Shown: piece by piece, positions 9,457 to 18,415 of the stretch
Numbering within the stretch: position 1 is the stretch's first letter
How the letters are laid out: each line of letters opens with the position of its first letter
DNA from: CALLPQ01 sp038531745
GTDB lineage: Bacteria > Pseudomonadota > Alphaproteobacteria > Caulobacterales > Parvularculaceae
Reading direction: 5' to 3'
Length of the DNA: 64,000 bases
Assembly (NCBI GenBank): GCA_038531745.1
Contig: JBCBBJ010000004.1
Coordinates: 1-64,000 of the forward strand
Made by a program: the position numbers and the translations under genes
Notes under the pieces: generated by a model
Database searches by the model: none
Told to the model about the DNA's origin: nothing
Seen by the model: only the letters and a program-made list of their open reading frames with translations

Positions 9457-10299
9457 ATGAATAATCAAACCCTGAAAGCGACCATCGAAGATGGCTGGGA
9501 AAAACGCGATAGCCTGGCCGATGTTCCAGGTATAGCCGAGGCGGTGGATGGCGCCATTGCGCTCATGGATAGTGGTGCTGTGCGGGTGTGTGAGCCCGGT
9601 GATAATGGTCAGTGGACGGTCCATCAATGGCTAAAAAAAGCGGTTTTGCTGTCCTTTCGTTTGACCCCAAACAAACTGATCAGCGGGGGTCCCGGCGGCG
9701 CACCCTGGTGGGACAAGGTTGCCTCCAAGTTTGATGGTTGGAATGCGGATCAGTTTAGCGAGGCTGGGTTCCGCGCCGTCCCAACTGCCACGGTGCGCAA
9801 GGGCTCTTTCGTGGCGCCATCTGCGGTGCTGATGCCGTCATTTGTCAATATTGGCGCCTATGTGGGGGCAGGTACAATGATTGATACGTGGGTCACGGTT
9901 GGCTCGTGCGCGCAAATCGGCGCCAATTGCCATATCTCCGGCGGGGTGGGGATTGGCGGGGTGCTCGAACCCTTGCAAGCCAATCCTGTTATCATTGAAG
10001 ATAATTGCTTTATCGGTGCACGGTCGGAGGTTGCCGAGGGCGTTATTGTCCGAGAAGGGGCGGTTCTGTCCATGGGGGTTTTCCTTGGCGCCTCCACCAA
10101 AATTGTTGACCGCCAGACAGGAAAAATCCACCGGGGTGAGGTGCCTCCCTACGCGGTCGTTGTGCCCGGTACGATACCGGCAACGGATGCGATGCCCACA
10201 AGTAATTGGGGGCCATCGCTTTATTGTGCTGTGATCGTTAAGCAGGTTGATGAGCAAACCCGGTCGAAAACGTCGGTAAACGACCTATTGCGCGACTGA
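9457..10299 (+). CDS. dapD: Tetrahydrodipicolinate N-succinyltransferase
   Basis: DapD transfers succinyl from succinyl-CoA to tetrahydrodipicolinate in the succinylase branch of lysine and diaminopimelate synthesis. The 280-residue protein has the usual helical N-terminus and a left-handed beta-helix of hexapeptide repeats at about 110-230 (IGAYVGAGTMIDTWVTVGS, CAQIGANCHISGGVGIGG, IEDNCFIGARSEV). It ends in VKQVDEQTRSKTSVNDLLRD, typical of the family. The ATG at 9457 follows CAAAGAGAC and matches the usual N-terminus (LKATIEDGWEKRD). dapE, often the next gene, is not in this window. Confidence 0.95.
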   Translation: MNNQTLKATIEDGWEKRDSLADVPGIAEAVDGAIALMDSGAVRVCEPGDNGQWTVHQWLKKAVLLSFRLTPNKLISGGPGGAPWWDKVASKFDGWNADQFSEAGFRAVPTATVRKGSFVAPSAVLMPSFVNIGAYVGAGTMIDTWVTVGSCAQIGANCHISGGVGIGGVLEPLQANPVIIEDNCFIGARSEVAEGVIVREGAVLSMGVFLGASTKIVDRQTGKIHRGEVPPYAVVVPGTIPATDAMPTSNWGPSLYCAVIVKQVDEQTRSKTSVNDLLRD

Positions 10300-10306
10300 T
10301 CCGCGA

Positions 10307-10429
10307 TTATCCGTCAGCGGCATCTTCGATGGCGTCGCCAGCATTTTCGATATCACGGCCAGCGCCTTCAATCGTTTCGCATGCGCTAAGCAAGAGTAAG
10401 AGTGAGAATAGGGATGCTAGAATTTTCAC
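10307..10429 (-). CDS. Entericidin-like small lipoprotein
   Basis: A 40-codon gene starts at GTG 10429 after AAAAGGAG (10436-10443). It encodes MKILASLFSLLLLLSAC, then a short tail ETIEGAGRDIENAGDAIEDA that ends two residues later. The lipobox LSAC and the ETIEGAGRDIxxAG tail are the hallmarks of entericidin A/B. In enterobacteria these form an antidote/bacteriolysis pair; in alphaproteobacteria single copies are common and their function is unclear. It converges on dapD with a 7-bp gap. No partner gene lies beside it. Confidence 0.85.
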   Translation of the reverse strand: MKILASLFSLLLLLSACETIEGAGRDIENAGDAIEDAADG

Positions 10430-10540
10430 ACCGGTCTCCTTTTGATAGCAAGAGAACCCAAGGGCTGGTGAAAAGTTCCGTATCCGCTGCTAAAAAGCGG
10501 CATTCCAAGCCAAGTGCGATTTATAGCGGGATAAAATCCC

Positions 10541-11407
10541 ATGGCTGAGACTGGCTTTACACATATCGAGATTGAACCGGGGCGCCGGGTGCATGCCTGT
10601 ATTGAGGGGTCAGCCGGTGCACCCGTTATCCTGTACGATGCTGGGGCCTATGGTATCTATGCGGATGGTTGGTGGCTAAAAGAGGCGTTAAAGACCGATT
10701 TCCGCGTTTGTCTTTATGACCGTGCTGGCATGGGCGCTAGCGATCCCTTGCCGCCCGGTCAAACGCCCTCACCGGACTGGCATGCTGAGGAGATGGTGCG
10801 TCTTCTCGATGCCATTGGTGTCGATGGCCCGATCATTCTGGTGGGCCATTCCATGGCGGGGTTACGCCTGCATGCCTTTGCCACGCTGTTTCCCGGTCAT
10901 TTGCGCGGTCTTGTGTTTGTTGACGCGGTCTCCCCGCGCGTTGCCAAGGCACCGGTGACATATTTCGGCCATCGCCAGTTCAACTGGATTGCCAAGGCAA
11001 CCGCGCGCGGCGCGAGCATGGGGCTGGCCGATATGGCGGCGCGGTTTGCACCCAATCATTTCAAGCTACAGGGCAAGCCCCGCGCCGATCAGGTTGCTGC
11101 ACTAGCCAGTCAACGCCATCACGACACCGCCCGCGACGAAGTTCTGGCGATTGATCATAAGGCTGATTATCTTGATGGCGGCGCGGTGGTCCAATTTCCC
11201 CTCGCCATCTTTGCGTGCACCGTTGTCAATGGCATGGAACCCGCAGATGCTGAAGCGGCACGGCTGAATTCGGGCTATGGCTGGTATGGCCGGTTTCCGC
11301 GGGAAAACCATATGAGCATTCTTGTTGATGTTTATGCCGAGGCAATTGCCAACCGCATCCGCGACATCCATCACCATACGCGCGCCGCGGTGACCCCTAG
11401 CGCCTAA
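10541..11407 (+). CDS. Alpha/beta hydrolase
   Basis: This 288-residue alpha/beta-hydrolase-fold protein has the nucleophile elbow GHSMAG (Ser near residue 107), a preceding strand PIILVGHS, and a late candidate catalytic histidine in RENHMSI. No signal peptide is visible, so it should be cytoplasmic. The substrate cannot be deduced; the closest look is to generic esterase or epoxide-hydrolase-like enzymes. Its 3' end overlaps the convergent CoxE-like gene by 11 bp. Confidence 0.75.
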   Translation: MAETGFTHIEIEPGRRVHACIEGSAGAPVILYDAGAYGIYADGWWLKEALKTDFRVCLYDRAGMGASDPLPPGQTPSPDWHAEEMVRLLDAIGVDGPIILVGHSMAGLRLHAFATLFPGHLRGLVFVDAVSPRVAKAPVTYFGHRQFNWIAKATARGASMGLADMAARFAPNHFKLQGKPRADQVAALASQRHHDTARDEVLAIDHKADYLDGGAVVQFPLAIFACTVVNGMEPADAEAARLNSGYGWYGRFPRENHMSILVDVYAEAIANRIRDIHHHTRAAVTPSA

Positions 11408-12575
11408 GCGATGACATTGCCTCGTCAATGCCTTTCAGGGTAAGCGGAAACATACGCTCTTCCATCAGCTCACGGATAAGTTGGATCGACCCCACATGGG
11501 CCCAGCTTTGTTCGCTAGTGGGGTTAAGCCACACCGCCCGCTCGTAGACTTGGGTTAGCCGCTGCATCCAGATTGCCCCTGCTTCTTCGTTAAAATATTC
11601 AACGGCGCCGCCGGGGACCGTAATTTCATAAGGGCTCATGGAGGCATCACCCACAATAATCACTTTATAGTCGTGGGGGTATTTATGAAGAATATCCCAG
11701 GTGGGAATTTTCTCTGTCCACCGCCGGCGATTGTCCTGCCAGACATAATCGTACAGGCAATTATGGAAGTAGAAATATTCCATATGCTTAAATTCGCCCC
11801 GGGCCGCCGAAAACAATTCCTCGCAAACCCGGATATAGGGGTCCATGGAGCCACCCACATCAAAAAAGATCAGTACTTTGATCATATTGCGGCGTTCTGG
11901 CCGCATCTGGATATCGAGATAGCCCGAACGCGCGGTGGCGTCGATAGTGCCACCCAGATCAAATTCGTCCGGTGCCCCCTTACGGGCAAACCGGCGCAGG
12001 CGGCGCAGTGCCATTTTGATATTCCGTGTACCGAGCGCGACCTCATCATCGAGGTTTTGGAATTCCCGCTTTTCCCAGACTTTGACCGCGCGGCCCTGGC
12101 GCTCACCTTGATTGCCGATGCGCACGCCTTCCGGATTATAACCGCCGGAACCGTAGGGCGAGGTGCCGCCCGTGCCGATCCACTTATTGCCCCCTTCGTG
12201 GCGCTTTTTTTGTTCATCAAGACGCTTTTTCAGCGTCTCCATCAATTTGTCCCAGCCGCCCATCTTTTCGATTTCGGCTTTTTCTTCTTCCGAGAGATAT
12301 TTCTGGGTCATGAGGTGGAGCCATTCCTCGGGCACCTCTGCGGTATCGACCCCGTCGGCGAGGCTTTCCAGGCCCTTGAACACTGACCCGAACACTTGAT
12401 CGAATTTGTCCAACTGGCGCTCATCTTTCACCAGCGTGGTGCGGCTCAAGACGTAAAAATCCTCAACCGCGCGGTTGGCGAGGTCGGCCTCCATGGCCTC
12501 CATCAGCGTCAGATATTCCCGCAGGGATACCGGCAGGCCAGCGGTTTTCAGGGCGTGAAAAAACTTCGTGAACAT
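11397..12575 (-). CDS. VWA-domain CoxE-like protein
   Basis: The 392-residue product starts MFTKFFHALKTAGLPVSLREYL and carries a von Willebrand A domain from about residue 195. Its metal-ion site reads FFDVGGSMDPYI; the classic DxSxS becomes DxGxS, which I recall as usual in this subgroup. CoxE-like proteins normally act with a MoxR-type AAA+ ATPase to mature metalloenzymes. No such ATPase lies beside this gene, so its partner must be elsewhere. The ATG at 12575 begins the conserved N-terminus; an upstream in-frame extension to 12662 is basic and unconvincing. Confidence 0.85.
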   Translation of the reverse strand: MFTKFFHALKTAGLPVSLREYLTLMEAMEADLANRAVEDFYVLSRTTLVKDERQLDKFDQVFGSVFKGLESLADGVDTAEVPEEWLHLMTQKYLSEEEKAEIEKMGGWDKLMETLKKRLDEQKKRHEGGNKWIGTGGTSPYGSGGYNPEGVRIGNQGERQGRAVKVWEKREFQNLDDEVALGTRNIKMALRRLRRFARKGAPDEFDLGGTIDATARSGYLDIQMRPERRNMIKVLIFFDVGGSMDPYIRVCEELFSAARGEFKHMEYFYFHNCLYDYVWQDNRRRWTEKIPTWDILHKYPHDYKVIIVGDASMSPYEITVPGGAVEYFNEEAGAIWMQRLTQVYERAVWLNPTSEQSWAHVGSIQLIRELMEERMFPLTLKGIDEAMSSLRR

Positions 12576-12834
12576 GGCAATCCTGATCTGTTGTGGTCGC
12601 GTGTGGATGCGTTTTCGCCGCCGGGCCCGGCAAGCGCCGTGAGCGCGGCCAAAGACTAGCAATTATTCTTCACAAAGTTGAGCCGAAATGGCGGTGGGTG
12701 ATGCCCCGAAACGCCGACGGCGGCATTGGCGAATTTGCGCGTTCACGCCCGTGGCCCTATGACAATGTCTTCGGCAAAAGGATCGCGCACCGCTCAACGG
12801 TCGCGCCCAACCAAACGCGCAAGGAACAACCGGC

Positions 12835-13557
12835 ATGATCAAACCGCTTGTGGCTGGCAACTGGAAAATGAATGGCTTGGCGGCCAGTCTCACCGAGATT
12901 GACCTGGTGCGCGAGGCCCAGCGCGGGGCCGTCGATGAGGCGTGCGATATCTTGATCTGCCCGCCCTTCACCCTGATTAGCGACGCGGCACAACGCTGTG
13001 CCGACAGCGCCATCGGGATTGGCGGACAGGATTGCCATGCCAGGCGCGCCGGTGCTCATACGGGGGATATCAGCGCCGAAATGCTGGTGGAGGCGGGGGC
13101 AACCCACGTGATTGTCGGCCATTCCGAACGCCGGGCCGACCACGGCGAGGGCGATGATGTGGTTCGGGAAAAGGCCGAGGCGGCCATCGCCGCCGGTTTG
13201 TCACCCATTATCTGCGTGGGGGAAAGCGCCGCGCAACGCCAGGCCGGTCAGGCGCAAACAGTTGTTGATGAGCAACTTTTGGGCTCCATGCCCCGCACCA
13301 ATACCGATGCGATTGTTGTGGCCTATGAGCCGGTTTGGGCTATCGGCACGGGCCTGACCGCCAGCGCCGAGGATATTGCGCAAATGCACCGCCATATCCG
13401 CGGTCATGTGAGCCGCACAACGCGCATCCTTTATGGCGGATCTGTTAAGCCCGCCAATGCGGCGGAGATTCTCGCCATTGACGATGTGAACGGCGCGCTG
13501 GTGGGCGGGGCCAGTTTAAAAGCCGCTGACTTTCTGGACATTATCAAGGCCGCTTAA
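12835..13557 (+). CDS. tpiA: Triosephosphate isomerase
   Basis: This enzyme interconverts dihydroxyacetone phosphate and glyceraldehyde-3-phosphate in glycolysis and gluconeogenesis. The 240-residue TIM barrel has the catalytic lysine in VAGNWKMNG, the electrophilic histidine in IVGHSERR, the catalytic glutamate and flexible loop in AYEPVWAIGTG, and phosphate-binding ILYGGSVKP and GALVGGASL. The length is slightly short of the usual 250. The ATG at 12835 follows AAGGAAC. Bases 12576-12834 upstream contain no gene I can support. Confidence 0.97.
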   Translation: MIKPLVAGNWKMNGLAASLTEIDLVREAQRGAVDEACDILICPPFTLISDAAQRCADSAIGIGGQDCHARRAGAHTGDISAEMLVEAGATHVIVGHSERRADHGEGDDVVREKAEAAIAAGLSPIICVGESAAQRQAGQAQTVVDEQLLGSMPRTNTDAIVVAYEPVWAIGTGLTASAEDIAQMHRHIRGHVSRTTRILYGGSVKPANAAEILAIDDVNGALVGGASLKAADFLDIIKAA

Positions 13558-13582
13558 GGTCTTAAAAGCCTCGGGGCATGGC

Positions 13583-14575
13583 ATGCGATATCTAATCGTC
13601 TTTATAACAATCATTTTTATTTTGATGGCGTTGGCCGGGTGTACCACGTGGCAGATTGAACGCGCCCATCCGCCCATCGGGGCCTATGTGGAGGCGGGGA
13701 AGACGCGTCTGCATTATGTGGATATTGGCCCGGTGGATAGTGGTCGCCCACCGGTTGTTCTCCTCCATGGGGCAAGTGCCAATCTGAAAGATATGAAAGT
13801 TGCCCTTGGCGACGGGTTGTCAGCCGATACGCGGGTATTGATTTTTGACCGGCCGGGCCGGGGCTATTCATCCCGCCCTGATCAGGGGTACCGCGTTGCA
13901 GAACAGGCACGGTTGATCCATGACGCTTTGCAAAAGCTAGAGATTGAAAATCCGGTCATCCTCGGACAGAGCTTTGGGGGCATCGTTGCGCTCTCTTACG
14001 CTCTTCAGTACCAGGATGAAATGGCGGGGCTTGTGCTGCTGGCGCCAGTTTCCCACGAATGGCCGGGCGGGGTTGTTTGGTATAATGAGGCGTCGCAGGT
14101 ACCGGTGCTGGGCTTTTTCCTGCGCCGCGCGCTGGTGCCCCTGATGGGTCCCCTGAAATTGCGTGACAGCGCTGGCGGCGCCTTCTGGCCGCGCCAACCG
14201 CCGGAAAACTACATCGAAGACACCGGCTTGCCGCTCTTGTTTCGGCCAAAAGACTTCAAGGCCAACGCCGCCGATATCGCCAATCTAAAGCCACAGATCG
14301 CTGACATGGTCGCGCGTTATGACACGCTAATGGTGCCAACGCTGATTTATGCGGGTACGCACGATGTGACGGTCAGCCCAACCATCCACAGCTATATCCT
14401 CGACCAACAGCTACAAAACAGTAGCCTCGTCTTAATCGAAGACGAAGGCCACGGCCTCCACCACACCTCCAGCGCGCAAATCCTCGACGGCGTGCGGGAG
14501 ATGTTGGATGACCTCGCCCAACCGAACCAACCGCCTACTGATGAAGTGGTGGCGGAGGACCGACCCGTGAATTGA
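13583..14575 (+). CDS. Alpha/beta hydrolase lipoprotein
   Basis: The 330-residue protein begins with a lipoprotein signal (hydrophobic IVFITIIFILMALAGC, lipobox LAGC, Cys near residue 19). An alpha/beta hydrolase domain follows with oxyanion region VVLLHGASANL, the FDRPGRGYSSRP strand, nucleophile elbow LGQSFGG, acid in AGTHDVTVS, and histidine in DEGHGLHH. It is probably a membrane-anchored esterase or lipase. The gene starts 25 bp after tpiA on the same strand and may be co-transcribed. The substrate is unknown. Confidence 0.8.
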   Translation: MRYLIVFITIIFILMALAGCTTWQIERAHPPIGAYVEAGKTRLHYVDIGPVDSGRPPVVLLHGASANLKDMKVALGDGLSADTRVLIFDRPGRGYSSRPDQGYRVAEQARLIHDALQKLEIENPVILGQSFGGIVALSYALQYQDEMAGLVLLAPVSHEWPGGVVWYNEASQVPVLGFFLRRALVPLMGPLKLRDSAGGAFWPRQPPENYIEDTGLPLLFRPKDFKANAADIANLKPQIADMVARYDTLMVPTLIYAGTHDVTVSPTIHSYILDQQLQNSSLVLIEDEGHGLHHTSSAQILDGVREMLDDLAQPNQPPTDEVVAEDRPVN

Positions 14576-14642
14576 TGGGTGGGGTGCTTTGTGCTAAAAC
14601 AAAAGATGTGCTCGGATTTTCGCGCCGGAAGCAGGTAGAAGC

Positions 14643-14964
14643 TAGGGCGGGTCGAGCGCAGCGACACCCGCCGTTAGATTTTGCTGATATGGTGAGGGCG
14701 CCAATGTTCCGGCTTGCCGCTCACCGGTCTGTCATATTCTTTTTTGATGCATGCTAAGTCGAACAGCGCCATTCATATGGCCCCTCGATATGTCGGTGTA
14801 TAAATCATTCTGATTGAACTGTGCCAATTGCAGTGGCTGAACGCGGAGAAAGACGCTCTATCGGTAATGCATAGACAGCGATCAGTCGCCATAATATTGT
14901 TATTGCTGTCAACCGCTGTGTGGTACACCGATATGGCGGGTATCGCTGCGCTCGACCCGCCCTA
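14643..14964. mobile_element. Degenerate MITE-like element, copy 1
   Basis: This 322-bp non-coding unit is bounded by near-perfect terminal inverted repeats of 30 bp. The left end starts TAGGGCGGGTCGAGCGCAGC and the right end is its reverse complement with one difference. The interior is colinear with 16515-16828 (shared blocks ACTGTGCCAATTG, ATCGGTAATGCATAGAC, TCTGTGTGG/GCTGTGTGG), though clearly diverged. No transposase is encoded. The right end stops 14 bp short of the stop codon of the BAAT-like gene. No clear target-site duplication is visible. Confidence 0.65.
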
Positions 14965-14977
14965 CTTGCTGAGGTGG

Positions 14978-16327
14978 CTATGTACGGCAGTTGGGCCGTG
15001 TTGAATGCCGGCGGAGGAACGACATCATTGCTGGAAAGTTCTCCAGGCGGGCACGCAGATTTGCCTCTGACAGTCGGGCCAGGGGGGGGCCGCCGACGCG
15101 GTGTGTCCCTTCCGGGTAGACATAAGTCTCTGTCTCCAACCCCGCTTTTGTTCGGCGCGCCGCGATGATCCGTGACAGTTTTCCGGACGCCCAGGTGGTG
15201 TCTTTGTCACCGCCGATCACCATCACGGGCTCGTCTATCGCTTCGACGCGGATGCGGGCGCTTTCGACGGCGCCGGGAAATGCGGCGCGTCCATTTTCAT
15301 GGGCCTGTGTCATTGTGTAATTGTCGCCGGTGCTACGGGCATTCCAGACCCGCTCAATGTCAACATACGGAACAAAAGGCAATGCATCACCGCGCCACAA
15401 AAAACCAGAATAGCGCTCGGCCGCCTCATATTTGCCCCACCCTTCCCACACCACATCGGTGGGGACGTCGGCGACAATGGCGCAAAATCCGCCGCCGGCA
15501 CTGTCATCGGGAATGAGAGACGCCGCGAGGAGGACATACTCTGCCCCTTTTGAGCCGCCCAAGAGAGAGACGCTGGACGCATCAACATCGGGACGGTCGC
15601 GCAGTTTTTCGACGGCGCTTTCCAAATAATCAACGGGCAGCTCGGCAAACGCCCGGGGAAGTTCAGGTATCGCAGGCTTGTCGCCAAACCAAGCGGGGGA
15701 GTAATAGGGAAAGCCGAGGACAATATATCCCTCCGCCGCAAAAGTCGGCGCTTGCGCCCGCGCGCTTGTTACGCCGCCCTCTGATCCGCCAAGAATGACC
15801 AGGGCGGGCAAGGCGGTAGTGAGATCACGTCGCTTGAGCACGAACGCCCCCGGAAAATCTGCGCCAAGAGCTTCTTCATAAAAACGATCTTGCGGGGGCG
15901 ATGTTCTCACCTGGCGTTCATCAATCACCACACCGTCCGCAGATAGGAGCCGCAACTGCACAATTCCCTTCGGCACGGATGTGGGTCCCTTTACGGACGC
16001 CATGGTCTGAAACGGGAGATAGGGACTAAGGCTTTCGTCTGTTTCGTCAGGGTACAGCGCAGTATTGATGGCGCCATTTTCATCCGCCACATAAGTCAGC
16101 GACGAGTTTTGATGGGTGGTATCGCTACTGAACAAGGCGCGCTCCACTTCCAGTCGATAGGTGGCCAAGGGCTGCAAGTTTTTTGCCTGAATGATTGGCG
16201 GTTCCGACCAAACGAAATTCGCCGGCACTATCAGGGCCGGCTCCTGGGAAAGGCTCTAACAGGATATGCATAGGAGGGCTAATAAGACGCTAACCAGCTG
16301 GCGAATGGGGATGATGCGCTTTTTCAT
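14978..16327 (-). pseudogene. BAAT-family acyl-CoA thioester hydrolase-like gene with in-frame TAG after its signal peptide
   Basis: Reading from ATG 16327 gives a signal peptide, MKKRIIPIRQLVSVLLALLC followed by ISC. A TAG at 16256-16258 comes next, and the same frame continues (SLSQEPALIVPANF) to 14978. The body matches the acyl-CoA thioesterase/BAAT family. An N-terminal beta domain is followed by an alpha/beta hydrolase domain with LGGSEGG, the nucleophile region LLGGSKGAEYVLLAAS, acid in IGGDKDTTW, and histidine in PEGTHRVGG. From GTG 16228 a 416-residue protein without export signal could still be made. The simplest reading is a recent nonsense mutation; a sequencing error is possible. 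Confidence 0.7.
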
Positions 16328-16328
16328 G

Positions 16329-17016
16329 ATCAAAACAATAGCACATCCCAGAGCCCGCGCCCAGACCGGTTGGTCGCTCGGTATATCCGCCCATAAACCA
16401 TCTTTGTTGAAATGTTTATCTCACCAATTGGTCCGTACAGGGCGGGTTTAGCCTATAAGCGTTTTGCGCCTGCGCAGGGTTACCCGTTTATGGATGTTGG
16501 CACAAGGTAGCCGGTAGGGGTTGAGCACAGCGAGACCCGCCTTTGGTTTGCCGATGTGGTGAGGGGCCAATTTCCCAGTTGTATGTTCATCAGTCGGCGA
16601 TATTTTTTTATTACATACCGTACTGAACAGGGCTAGTTATCGGTGCCTTTGAAATATCCGTGTATCACTCATTATAATTAGACTGTGCCAATTGTGCTGG
16701 GTAAGCGCGAAGAAATACGCTCCATCGGTAATGCATAGACGACGAGAGGTCGCCATGGTATTGCTATTAGTATCAACCTCTGTGTGGCACTCGAATATGG
16801 CGAGTATCGCTGCGCTTGACCCGCCCTACTTGCTATTATCAATATATCCGATAATGAAATTTATCGAACGGAAATACTTGGTCTATCAAATGGTTGGTAT
16901 GAGAAAATTTGTTATAGCTAGGGCTTATCTCTGTGGCGGGAACTCAATTTTTCAGCCCATGTGATCTTAAGTAGAGTGCATTACTATTATACGGCTTCAT
17001 AAAACGCCTATTCCCC
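16329..17016. other. Intergenic region without a supported gene
   Basis: Apart from the second MITE-like element this stretch holds no gene I can support. The flank at 16829-17016 is noticeably A+T-rich compared with the rest of the window and contains only short random-looking frames. It lies downstream of the HlyD-type adaptor gene on the minus strand; no convincing terminator hairpin with a T-run was found. Confidence 0.6.
16515..16828. mobile_element. Degenerate MITE-like element, copy 2
   Basis: This 314-bp unit lies in the same orientation as 14643-14964. The left terminal repeat (TAGGGGTTGAGCACAGCGAG) has decayed by several bases, while the right one (GCTGCGCTTGACCCGCCCTA) is better kept. 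The two elements flank the BAAT-like gene as direct repeats. No open frame in it looks like a protein. The mobilising transposase is not in the window. Confidence 0.6.
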
Positions 17017-18300
17017 TCACGTCGCCTCGGCCACGTCGACCGGCTGGCCGTCGCTGAGACGTTCGCCGCCGCGGATGACGAGGCGGTCGCCGGGGGCGAG
17101 GTCGCCGATGATTTCGATATTGTTGCCCTGGGCCACGCCTAACGTGACCGGAATACGTTGCGCGCGATTGTCGTCGGTGATGCGGTACACATCGATACGA
17201 TCCGTACGGATATGAAGGGCATCGCGCGGGGCGGTCAGGGCCAAACGTGGTTCGGCGGCGGGGACGGTGACGCGCACGGGGGCGCCCACAAACCAGCCGG
17301 TGGCGGGCGGCAGGCTCACGCGCATTTCAAGGGTTCGGCTGATCTCATCGCCCACGGGCACGATGGTACGCACCATGCCGCGAACGGTTTCACTGCCTAA
17401 GGTGATATCAATGGCGTCCCCGGCCTTGAGGTTAGCCACCAGGCTGGCGCTCGCCTGACTGCGCACCTCCAGGCTATCAATATCAACAATGCGGGCAATC
17501 TCCGTACCCGGATTAGCAAACTCACCCACCTGCACACCGCGGCGTACAACCCGGCCCGTGAAGGGGCTTTTTATCTGTGTACGGTCGAGGAGGAATTGCG
17601 CCCGCTCAAGGCCAACCTTGGCGCTTGCTACCTGCTGGCGGGCCTCATCGCGCTCAGAGCGCATTTGCATGAGCGACGTTTCGGATTCGCCGATATCGTC
17701 GCCAAGCTCGGCAAAACGCTGATACCGGTCCGCCAGAAAATTAGCACGGCTGGCAAGGCGCAACATTTCAGCCTCGCGTTCGCGCACGGTGAGTGATGCC
17801 GGGGCATTATCGATCACGGCGATCACACCGCCTTTTTTAACAACGTCCCCAACCTCAAGGATTGAGGTGATTTTGCCGCTGACCTCCGCGGCGATGCGGC
17901 TATCATTTCGGCTGATAATCGTGCCCGGCGCGGCGGCGGATGGGGCGAGCATACGTTCCTTGGCCGGAACAACGACAACTTTTGCGGCCCTGGCAATCCG
18001 CTGGCTACCCCGTTGGCCACCCGCCGGGCGATCTCCTTGGCTGAGTTTCCCTTGGCTGCGTTTTTGGCCGGTTTCTTTCCCGCGTTGCGGTGCGTCCTGC
18101 CGTTGCTTCGAAATCGCGGGGCGTTTTTCAGGTTTGGGTCCTGTATTTGCCGGTCCGTTGGCGGTGGCGGCGCCCGCACTTATTAATTCGTTAGCTGATA
18201 GCCGCGCGTCAGCTTGCGGTGCAAAAACCCCCGACTTGATGACAAGACCGCCCGCAAGAAGAACGGCAATCGCAAGCAGTGGTAAAATCCGGTTTATCAT
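17017..18300 (-). CDS. RND efflux periplasmic adaptor (HlyD/MFP type)
   Basis: The 427-residue protein has an N-terminal membrane anchor or signal (LPLLAIAVLLAGGLVIKSGV), then an unusual Lys/Arg/Gln/Gly-rich linker (about residues 55-105). The adaptor core follows: lipoyl-like halves around VSGKITSILEVGDVVKKGG and SPFTGRVVRRGVQVGEF with an alpha-helical hairpin between, then beta-barrel and membrane-proximal domains ending RGGERLSDGQPVDV. It bridges an inner-membrane RND pump to an outer-membrane channel. It lies 115 bp downstream of the pump gene on the same strand; the usual order is adaptor first. Confidence 0.88.
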   Translation of the reverse strand: MINRILPLLAIAVLLAGGLVIKSGVFAPQADARLSANELISAGAATANGPANTGPKPEKRPAISKQRQDAPQRGKETGQKRSQGKLSQGDRPAGGQRGSQRIARAAKVVVVPAKERMLAPSAAAPGTIISRNDSRIAAEVSGKITSILEVGDVVKKGGVIAVIDNAPASLTVREREAEMLRLASRANFLADRYQRFAELGDDIGESETSLMQMRSERDEARQQVASAKVGLERAQFLLDRTQIKSPFTGRVVRRGVQVGEFANPGTEIARIVDIDSLEVRSQASASLVANLKAGDAIDITLGSETVRGMVRTIVPVGDEISRTLEMRVSLPPATGWFVGAPVRVTVPAAEPRLALTAPRDALHIRTDRIDVYRITDDNRAQRIPVTLGVAQGNNIEIIGDLAPGDRLVIRGGERLSDGQPVDVAEAT

Positions 18301-18415
18301 GACGTTTTCCTTGCCATCGAGGCACTAGCCATCTGAGTACTGGACATCGGGGCACTGGCCACTGGGGGGGGTACAGGCTGTCGCTGTTGTTTTTTCTGGG
18401 AACGGTGCATGGGGG

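Noticed and set aside
12593..12838. 81-codon frame whose stop overlaps the tpiA start (ATGA)
   Set aside because: The overlap looks operon-like, but the product has no recognisable features and no clear ribosome-binding site.
16692..16964. 90-codon frame in the second MITE-like element
   Set aside because: It starts inside the repeat, is not open in the first copy, and has no protein-like pattern.
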